Origin: Terfezia claveryi | Taxonomy: Eukaryota > Ascomycota > Pezizomycetes > Pezizales > Pezizaceae | Direction: 5' to 3' | DNA: 64,000 nucleotides | Assembly (NCBI GenBank): GCA_015179025.1 | Contig: WHUX01000025.1 | Location: 186,001 to 250,000 of the forward strand | Shown here: positions 56,588 through 64,000 of the stretch, one piece after another | How the letters are laid out: each line of letters opens with the position of its first letter | Position numbering within the stretch: the stretch's first letter is position 1 | Made by a program: the position numbers and the translations under genes | Notes under the pieces: generated by a model | Database searches by the model: none | The model's input: the letters and a program-made list of their open reading frames with translations, nothing else | What the model was told of the DNA's origin: nothing

Positions 56588-57028
56588 GTGACTCTACACA
56601 CAACAACAACCCCCTTCAATCTTTTTCCCCCAATCCCTCGCTCTCTCGGCAATCGCACAGTAATCAGCTATACTCTTCTCCCGCCACCTCTCACACCCTC
56701 CTACAATCACCCACCCAACATTCACAAATGCCCACACCCCACACCCCACCCTGGGGACACCATCCTCTACACCCTGCGCCAGCAATACCTGCAACTCCTC
56801 ACCTCAACAGACATTTCCCTCACATACCTGCCCCCCTCCCTCCTGCTAGACCTATCCTTCCAACATACCTTCTACACCCACCTCTTCAAGCAAGTCGCAC
56901 CAATGTTTCCCCCTCCTCTGCCGCGGATGTACACGGCTCAGGTGGTGAAGAGGTTGATCACGAAGATTGAGGAGGGGGCGTGGAAGGAGGCCTGTATATA
57001 TGCACCCCCTCTTGTGGTAGATTGCTGA
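56588..57028 (+). CDS. Hypothetical protein, C-terminus uncertain
   Basis: A 146-codon frame. The first 60 residues are Pro/Thr/His-rich. From about residue 60 it is more ordered (DTILYTLRQQYLQLL, LPPSLLLDLSFQHTFYTHLF, AQVVKRLITKIEEGAWKEA). A further protein-like segment, GDEDLVGFYATLFPLRLHRH, lies at about 57106 in another frame after a possible TAG acceptor, so a second exon is plausible. If so, the acceptor falls inside the 27-nt palindrome at 57079. No family recognised. Confidence 0.45.
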   Translation: MTLHTTTTPFNLFPPIPRSLGNRTVISYTLLPPPLTPSYNHPPNIHKCPHPTPHPGDTILYTLRQQYLQLLTSTDISLTYLPPSLLLDLSFQHTFYTHLFKQVAPMFPPPLPRMYTAQVVKRLITKIEEGAWKEACIYAPPLVVDC

Positions 57029-57078
57029 GCGTGAGCTAGTACGACACGGTTACTGATGGTTTGGGGGAGGGTGATGAG

Positions 57079-57626
57079 TAGTCTGGTTTTGTGCCAACCA
57101 GACTAGGTGATGAGGATTTGGTTGGTTTTTATGCGACGCTATTCCCGCTGAGGCTGCATCGACACCACCGACAGATTCTACCGGCACTATATATGTTAAC
57201 TTACACCATCGAACCACCACCACCACCATCACCACCACTACCACTACTCACATGGATGGAGAGTCCCTCACCCTGAGCACAACGGGTGGAAGGAGGGGGA
57301 GGAAGGGTATAAACCTCCAATGCCGTCCCAGCTGCAGATGTGTGGTGCGTGCCGTGCCGTGCATATATACTTATACTTATACATATGTATATCTACCTGG
57401 GAGAGATTACCACTCGCGTGGTGCTGATAGAAAAGAGTAAAACATTCCCTGGTGTGGGCGAGCGAGTTCATGAGCCGAGGATATTATATTACGAATATGA
57501 CGATGCCGATACAAATATTCAAGATTACGTGTGCTATGGCTGTATAGGTGAAAAGTATGGTGCGGTGCGATACTGGTACTAGATCTTTTGTCTATGAAGG
57601 GCAGGGAGGGTAGTCTGGTTGCACCA
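57079..57626. mobile_element. Possible TIR element with TTGTGCCAACCAGACTA ends
   Basis: The left end TTGTGCCAACCAGACTA is at 57089-57105 and the inverted right end TAGTCTGGTTGCACCA at 57611-57626, 538 bp apart. Just before the left end an extra TAGTCTGGTT (57079-57088) makes a perfect 10-bp inverted repeat with a 7-nt loop, like an end-to-end junction. The interior includes protein-like sequence, so the ends may instead be unrelated insertions. Confidence 0.4.
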
Positions 57627-57823
57627 GGGAGGGAGGGGTTTGTAATCGGATTAGGAATAGAAAAATATTGTGCCCATGTATACTGGTATTCTTGCAAGAA
57701 AAAAAAGAGAAAAAACATAATTCGTACATGGGAAAAAGGGCCACAAGATACATGACACACACAAACACACACATGCTTATACACCACAACAACAGAGAGA
57801 GAAAAAAAAAAAAAAAAACTCTT

Positions 57824-59285
57824 TCATCTCCCCTCTCCCCCCTCCTTCTCTCCCTCCCCCTCCCTCCCTCTCCACCTCCTCTCCCTCTCTCCCTTCCCCC
57901 CCACAACGCCCCTCATCGCCCTCCTCACCTCTTCATCTTCCAACACCACCGTCTCCACCCCCCACTCCGCCACACCCTCCTCCAGTCTCTCTCTCATCCC
58001 CTTCGGCCCCCTCCCATCCTTGAACGGCATTCCCTCCATGCCCACCACCGCCCCCAGCGCACTCTGCAAACCCTCCGCCATGGCCCCCATCCTCCCCAGC
58101 AGCTCCTTCTCACTTGCTGCCTTCCCTTTTTCCCGCTCAGCTGCGGCGGCGGCGCAGATATGCCCGAATATGTGGCCGCAGAGAAAGATAAGCCTGTGCA
58201 GTATGGCGCATTGCTGGAATTGCAGTAGTGGAAGTGGTATGTGGTGGTGGTGGTTGTGTGGGAGCGTCAGTGGTGGAGAGGAGGAGAGGAGGTGGTGGAG
58301 GAGTGTAGTGAGTGGGTTGTATGTCCTGGTTACTATGTATATTTCGAGAATGAACGTAGCTATGATCATGTATATCCGCCACTATACAGTTCCCCAACAA
58401 ACCCCACCCCAAAGAAACCACCAAAATATACGTTAGCAAATACATCCAACTCCCCCCCACCTTTTTTATTATTATTTTTTCCGTGAGTTTTTTTTTTTTT
58501 TTTTTAATTTTAAAATAAGGAAGAGTTGAGTAAAGTAAAGTAACACAAAACAAAACAAAACAAAAAACCATACATACATATCTAAAGCCACCCTCCCCCC
58601 TCCCCCAGCCCATCCTGGTCCACAGTCCCCACGCACCGAGGATAGCCAAATACCTCTGCAAAACCTCAAACATGCCCAACCACACCACACCGGCAACACT
58701 CCCTGGGGAAGGAGCCACAAATGCACCCGGGACCGCGTGCCCGCCGGCGGGCATCTGTTGCTGCTTGGCCGTCGTCATCCACAAACCCTCCACTCCAAAC
58801 CTATCGTACGCAAACCTCTTTACCGGATTCCCAAGAACTTCATACGCCTCCTTCATGTGCATAAAGCGGTCTTCAATCTCCTTTAGTCTAGATTTAGCTG
58901 TACCACTACCAGCTGCTACATCCGGGTGGTAAATAAGCGACATCCTCCTCCACTCCCTCTTCACCTCCTTCTCCGTCGCTGCAATAGGAAGCCCGTTGAG
59001 TACCTTGTACAGTGTCTCCTTACCCACAAGCGCGCGATACGTGCTGGTGAGGTCGTAGAGGGCAAGGACTAGCACAATGAGGATGAGCATGCGCTTGTAT
59101 AGTGTCTTGGGGGTTTTGGGTGAGCCGTGTCGTGGTGCTGGCGGATGCTGCTGGATGCGGAGGTAGACCCACATGAGAGCGCGGGTGAGGTATGGCGGGG
59201 CAAAGTACCAGAGAGCGCTGGGGAGGAGGCTGTCGAAGAGGAGGTGGAAGATGGGAAGCGTGCGCATTTGTGTTTGGGAGCGCAT
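57824..59285 (-). CDS. Membrane-anchored J-domain (DnaJ) protein
   Basis: Exon 1 58578-59285, intron 58382-58577 (196 nt), exon 2 57824-58381; 421 residues. The intron contains long A and T runs. The first hydrophobic segments lie at about residues 8-45 and 66-84. The J domain spans about 92-165 (LYKVLNGLPIAATEKEVKRE...), with the HPD in YHPDV and the usual AYEVLGNPVKRFAYDRFG ending. Two or three more membrane-like segments follow (GVVWLGMFEVLQRYLAILG; the splice gives FRY-WRIYMIIATFILEIYIV). The C-terminus is charged. J domains stimulate Hsp70; an ER or mitochondrial outer location is likely but not shown. An unspliced read-through frame exists but ends in low-complexity sequence. Confidence 0.85.
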
Positions 59286-59711
59286 CGGTTGGTTGGTTCG
59301 TCAGGTGGGGGGGCAATGGGTTGTGGGGCGTTTCTTTTTGCTTCCTAGTGAGGAGTGGGCGAGGGGATGATGATATGAGATAATGGCGATTGAAAGAGAA
59401 TGTAGTGAATTAAGGAACCCGTACCTGTTTCATGCAGGGTTATGCAAGGGGTCTGCATATGCCGAATGGATCTGCTGCAAGGGCGCTTCAGGGTAATTCC
59501 TTTCCCTCAATTTACATTATCATTACTGCTAACTGCATCATCCCAAAGCAAGGAAAGCAAACCTCATTCAAATCCCAACAAGCAAACCCACTTTTAAAAT
59601 TCAAAGCCGGAGGCTGCACAAGTAAAAACACGACATAGATCAAACAAGGCCAAACAAAGGTCTATCTTACATTCCTACTCCCACCCCACTCCCAACTCCA
59701 CCCTCACAACC
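59286..59711. other. Intergenic region upstream of the J-domain gene
   Basis: No gene seen. TTCAGGGTAA, an inverted copy of the TTACCCTGAA motif, lies near 59487. Confidence 0.5.
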
Positions 59712-60041
59712 CTACCCTCCCCCCCACTGCGCCATCAGCCCTGCCGCTACCCCCATCAACACCTCGTACCAATACGGCCAGGCACACGCCACAAGTACAC
59801 TCCTCGCGACCCAGTCCCCCAACCTCAGCCACATCCCCCACAATACCGCCCTCCAAAACACCCTATTAACACTCACCACCCAAAACACCCACCCCCCCCT
59901 CTCCGGCGAAAGAAACATCCATAGCAAGAACCAGAACACAATCCATACCTTCACAAATCTAATCGCTATCGTGGATAGTGGCATTCGGCCGTCGTTCGGT
60001 TCCCCTGCTACAATGCCGAGTTCTGCCTCGCCCGTAGCCAT
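59712..60041 (-). CDS. Short hydrophobic ORF directly downstream of HRD3
   Basis: 109 residues from the ATG at 60041, open upstream to 60068. Two or three hydrophobic segments (IAIRFVKVWIVFWFLLWMFL, GGWVFWVVSV, VLWGMWL) follow a short polar lead. The layout recalls the C-terminal membrane region of HERP/Usa1-type ERAD scaffolds, but the ubiquitin-like part is absent and similarity is only by eye. It begins 30 nt after the HRD3 stop on the same strand. A 48-nt stretch (GTGATG...GCGCAG) spanning the HRD3 stop could be spliced in frame to fuse the two. Confidence 0.4.
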   Translation of the reverse strand: MATGEAELGIVAGEPNDGRMPLSTIAIRFVKVWIVFWFLLWMFLSPERGGWVFWVVSVNRVFWRAVLWGMWLRLGDWVARSVLVACAWPYWYEVLMGVAAGLMAQWGGG

Positions 60042-60071
60042 GAGGGCTCTCACCTGCGCAGCCACAACCCC

Positions 60072-63000
60072 CTAAGGCAGCGGCGGCGCACCAAACATCA
60101 CTCCCCCCGGTTCTGGAATCACGCCTCCTAACCCAGCCCCAGCTCCAGCCCCCGCACCACCCGCCTGTCTCTCCATCTCCCTCCTCTCCCTCAAAATCCT
60201 CTGCTGCCGATACAAAATCAACAACACCACACTTGTGGCCAACACCACAATCAGTAAACTCTCCACCAACTCCTCATCCACCACCTCCTCCCCTTCCAAA
60301 CGCCCATTCCCATCATCATACCCCACCCCCGCATCCTCCTGCCCCACAAATACTCCCTCCTCCACCCCCTGCCGTTCCGCCTCCTCCGCCAACCTCGCCG
60401 CCTCTTCCTGCGCCCGATGCACCGCATCAACCTCCTCATTCCACTTTTTCAAAAACTCTCTCAAACTCCACTTCTTTTCTTTCTTCGCCTTCTTCGCCGC
60501 CCCTTGTGTATCGTCATACACCTCGCCGGGGCCAATATCATTCACACCCCCGCCACTAATCCGGTTCCACCAACCCCTCACTCTCAACTTCACCAGACTC
60601 ATTACTACTGGCAGATACGCCTCACTAGGATTCGTGTCGAGAGCCAGATCATAAAACCGTTTCGCCAGATGAAAATCCTGCTCGACTCCAACCCCATTCT
60701 CATGCAACCATCCTAGGTTCCACAACGCCTGCGCGCTCTGTTGAAACTCACTCGCGGCCTGATAACATGCCGCAGCCTTTTCATGATCTAGCTCCGTCCC
60801 TATCCCAGAGAGATAGTAATCCCCCATCTTAACTAGAGAGTCGATATTCGCCTGTTTCGCCGACCGCGTATAATAGATCAACGCCAGCTCCCTGTTCCTA
60901 TATCTCGCCTGTTCCTCCGCCGTCAGCTCGCCTCTCTTGCCTTCTCCCTGCTCTTGCACAGGTGTGGATGATGCAGTCGAAGCCAATCCCAGTGTCTTTG
61001 TTTTGATCATATTCAACAAATCTAACAACGGCAATCTCGATTTCTGATCATCAAGAATAAACGCCACATTTTGCTGCGCGCTTTCATACCCCTGCTCCGC
61101 GGCCATCATATACCCCACCAACGCACTCTCCACATCTCCCTCCGCATACGCTCTATTTGCCCACTCAAATGGGCTGTGAATCGCTTCAATCCTCTCCGCG
61201 ACAATCTTGTAATACGCCGTTGCCATACCGCAACTCCTCTCACGGCCTTTGCCCGAATTGTAAATTTCTGCGAGGTAGTAATACGACTCAACATTCCCAT
61301 GTCGAGCTGCCAACTCAAAGTACTTGATTGCATCAGCATAATCACCTTGTTCAAGAAGTATCTTTCCAAGATTGACCTGAGCAGGAGCAAAATCCTGATT
61401 CGCGGCAGCATCAAAGTACTCCACTGCCTTCTTGAGATTTGTCGGTTTCCCATATCCATGGAGGTACATAAAGCCAAGGCCATTTTGTGAGTAATGATCC
61501 CCCTATAGCACCCATACTAGTTAGCAACTCCTGAACCCAAGAAGCGACAGCAAGACTCGCCTTAACAACCCCCCTCTCAAACCACATCACCGCCTTTTCA
61601 AAATCCTGCTTCACTCCATCCCCTCTCAAATACATCTTCCCCATCTGCCCCGCCGCCTGCGCAGCCCACTTCTCCACCCCTGTGGTGCCCCTGCAAGAAC
61701 CTTCCCATTTGCAGCCCAATACTTATTCGCGACCGCCATGAAGTACGCCTTTGCCTTTACCAAATTCCTCGGCATATGTCTCGATCCTTCATAATACATC
61801 TTTCCCAACGTAAACGTTGCAAACAAATTTCCTTTCCGTGATAAAAGATCCCAGTATTCGAGGATATCCTCCAGCTCCTTTGCTGACTCGGAATGGGCTC
61901 TACTCTTTGGTTTATTAATGCCAGAGGACATGTAAGATGCACCATCACCATACACCCCGCCTTCATCGTCTGCGAGACGATAGCTATGTCTCACAGTATA
62001 CCTCCCCCCCGGAGGCCCAGAACGCCAGTATTCCATTGCCTTATCCGCAACTCGTTTATAATGATACGCTGCATTATCACAGTTCCTAGGTGCTCCTATG
62101 CCGGTATGGTGTCTAAACGCAACCGTCATCTCCGACGGAATATTCCCATTCAACGCAGCAAATGTATGGTGCAGTAACGCCTTTGCCTGATCCCTCTCCA
62201 CGGCACCACAAACCCCAGTAGCGTACATGAATCCTACCATATGCTGCGCTGTTGCGTTACCATTTATATCCGCGAGCTTTTTATACCATTCGAATGCCTT
62301 TTTGTAGCTTCTTGGATGCGACCAGTTGCCGTAAAAGTTCATCTGTGCTAGGAGATATATCGCCTCCTCATGTCCCCCCCGTGCTGCCTCGTCTAATGCT
62401 TCGACTGCTGCCCTAAGCTGCCGAGCATGTCGACCATCGCGGAGTCCACCTGGCCATTTTGGTGCGGAATCGTCTACGGGCTCTTCTAAGCTCGCCGGGT
62501 TGTGAAGAAGGATTAAGGATGACAGTTGCTTAAGGTAGTGGCCGATATACCCCAACACACCTCGGGGAGCCTCGTTATGACCACCCACGACTCCAGAAAA
62601 CCTTGTTCGGCTGGTGCGGTAGCGTGTGGCGGAGGGGTCAATTTTGCGGAGGATGGCGAGCGCTTTGTCGACGAGAGCTTGATCTATGAGAAGGAGTATC
62701 AGTTAAAATTTTATTCAATAAACATAAGAGGACCTGATGTGGTGTTAATGGGGCTCACTTGGATCAACCCTCCCCCTCTCCTTCTTATTCCCGGGTATCT
62801 CAATACTCGTACTCTCCGCCTCCCCACTCCTAGGCTCAGGCTCAGGCTCAGGTATTACCCTCCCCTCCTCTACCAACTCCTCCTCCTCCTCCTCCTCCTG
62901 ACCATCCACCTCTCCCTCACTCCCGACACCTTCCCCGAGCTGGGCCAGAACCACCTCCTTCTCATCCTCCTGTTTTATCGGCACCTGTTTCTCCTTCTGG

Positions 63001-63167
63001 CCATCATGAGCAGCTGTGTCGGGGGCAGCAGCAGTGGATATAGATAAAAGTGTGAATGCGAGTAATAGATAGAGTACTATTTGCCCCAAACCCAAGTCAA
63101 TTCTAACCACCCAAAACAACCCATGCAAATAGTTTGCAAGGCACAGAGAGTGTAGGGCTCCATACAT
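60072..63167 (-). CDS. HRD3: ERAD component Hrd3 (Sel1-repeat), one apparent base deletion
   Basis: Exons 62759-63167, 61561-62683 and 60072-61502; introns 75 nt and 58 nt. The second intron starts with GC (AAG/GCGAGT). The frame slips once at a C run at 61677-61680; with one base restored the protein is 987 residues. A hydrophobic N-terminal segment (about 28-50, signal type) is followed by an acidic linker. Sel1 repeats follow, for example AIYLLAQMNFYGN, AQHMVGFMYATG, LGKMYYEGSRHMPRN, MGKMYLRGDGVKQDFEKA, LGFMYLHGYGKPTNLKKA and MGDYYLSGIGTELDHEKA. Near the C-terminus ELVESLLIVVLATSVVLLILY is the membrane anchor. Hrd3 is the luminal receptor partner of the Hrd1 ubiquitin ligase in ER-associated degradation. 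Confidence 0.92.
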
Positions 63168-63700
63168 AACCTATTCCTACCCCTCAACTCCATAGCTCCT
63201 TGTCAAATAAGATCTCCGGTAGGGTAAATGTATGTTTCAACTGCGACTCGGGGGCAGTTCCGAGCCGTTTAGCTGCAGCTGCACTAGCAGTTCTCCGTGC
63301 CTGAAGCTCTTGACTTCCACTAAGAAGAGGAAAGGAAAAAAAAATTAAGAATTATATCCCAAACAAACAAAGCCCGCGACTCATATGATCGGTCTTTCAG
63401 AATACTCTCAACCGACGGATGGGCGGTGCTGTGGGATGGTTGTGGGGTTCACGTTGCGCAGGCGGATGTACCTCAAGTTCCCTCAAAACATCGACGTCAA
63501 AACGTGGCCACAACGGGATAGGCGTCACGTGATGCCACATCTAGCAAAACCCGGAGGTCTTTCCTCCGGTGCATCGGGGAAAAAAAAAATATAACATGGA
63601 TTCACTAATATGATCGCAGCTATATTGCCATTGACTTGTAGTTACCGCCATGCTGCCCAATGTCTCGATGAGAGACGCCCTGGCACCAGCACGCCTACGT
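63168..63700. other. HRD3 upstream region
   Basis: No gene supported. An A run lies near 63333 and another at 63580-63590. Both neighbours are on the minus strand, so this holds the HRD3 promoter and the end of the next gene. Confidence 0.5.
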
Positions 63701-64000
63701 CTACAGAAACTGAATCAACGTCCTCAACATCTCCCGCACATGCCTCGCCTCCTCATCCACTTCCCCCTCCTCCGCGCCCTCCTCCAGCCCTTCCAACTGC
63801 TCCTTCAGCGTCTCTCTAACCACACTGATATCCAAACCCCTCTTCCCCAAATCCTCCTCCACCCTCCTCCTCGCCCCATCATCCTCCGCACACAACCACG
63901 CCACGACTAAATCCACCAATTGCAAGCAAAACAACCCTCCATCCAACCTCATACTAAACCACTCTGCCTCATACTCCTCCCACTCCTCCTTATCCATCTC
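63701..64000 (-). CDS. C-terminal end of a CTNNBL1-like (beta-catenin-like 1) protein, cut by the window
   Basis: About 98 codons, open to the window edge at 64000. RLDGGLFCLQLVDLVVAWLCAEDDGARRRVEEDL and ISVVRETLKEQLEGLEEG, ending REMLRTLIQFL, match the C-terminal armadillo-like helices of CTNNBL1. That protein is a spliceosome (Prp19-complex)-associated factor in the nucleus. The internal Met at 63997 is probably not the start. The remaining gene lies beyond the window. Confidence 0.8.
   Translation of the reverse strand, partial: EMDKEEWEEYEAEWFSMRLDGGLFCLQLVDLVVAWLCAEDDGARRRVEEDLGKRGLDISVVRETLKEQLEGLEEGAEEGEVDEEARHVREMLRTLIQFL

Noticed and set aside
1..64000. CRISPR arrays, rRNA operons, bacterial-type operons
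   Set aside because: No spaced identical short repeats with unique spacers, no rRNA sequence, and genes have spliceosomal introns.

Overview
The window looks like nuclear DNA of a filamentous ascomycete fungus (Pezizomycotina). The reasons are short introns (mostly 52-90 nt, GTRWGN...YAG, often with a CTAAC-like branch point), fungal gene families (TIM54, HRD3, fused ADE2, PrpD with a mitochondrial presequence), and a mix of fungal-type transposons with gene islands. I cannot name the species. Exon models were built by hand from reading frames, splice signals and known protein motifs. They were not checked against transcripts or databases.

Layout. 1-16960 is repeat-rich. It holds an 82-bp tandem repeat, an uncharacterised basic ORF, a broken secreted-protein gene, the vitamin B6 gene SNO1/PdxT, and then a nested transposon cluster (6.2-14.4 kb). 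In that cluster a 4.3-kb Tad-like LINE has inserted into the tail of an older LINE on the other strand. A 200-residue mitochondrial-type coiled-coil gene (four exons) and a piggyBac relic follow. 17-20.4 kb has no gene I can support. 20.4-26.5 kb carries an F-box gene, TIM54 and YAE1, with a Tc1 relic and an unusual degenerate short-repeat array between the last two. 29.1-46.3 kb is the housekeeping island: a MARVEL-like membrane protein, an intradiol dioxygenase, ADE2, THR4, THI80, a small zinc-ribbon protein, a seven-exon short-chain dehydrogenase, a pyroglutamyl peptidase and SER3/SER33. 47.8-51.1 kb holds two adjacent 1.6-kb elements with terminal inverted repeats of about 0.5 kb. 51.9-64 kb carries PrpD, MET14, a hypothetical gene, a membrane J-domain gene, a hydrophobic ORF, HRD3 and the 3' end of a CTNNBL1-like gene.

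How genes relate. No biosynthetic cluster is visible; most genes are dispersed primary metabolism: purine (ADE2), serine (SER3), threonine (THR4), sulfate assimilation (MET14), vitamins B1 and B6 (THI80, SNO1) and propionate (PrpD). The closest thing to a functional neighbourhood is the ER region at 57.8-63.2 kb, where HRD3 (ERAD), a short hydrophobic ORF 30 nt downstream and a J-domain membrane protein all lie on the minus strand.

Sequence quality. THR4 needs four, SER3 one and HRD3 one single-base insertion to be read through. All six fall in G/C runs, which points to base-calling or assembly errors rather than gene death. No CRISPR, rRNA or intact tRNA gene was seen.
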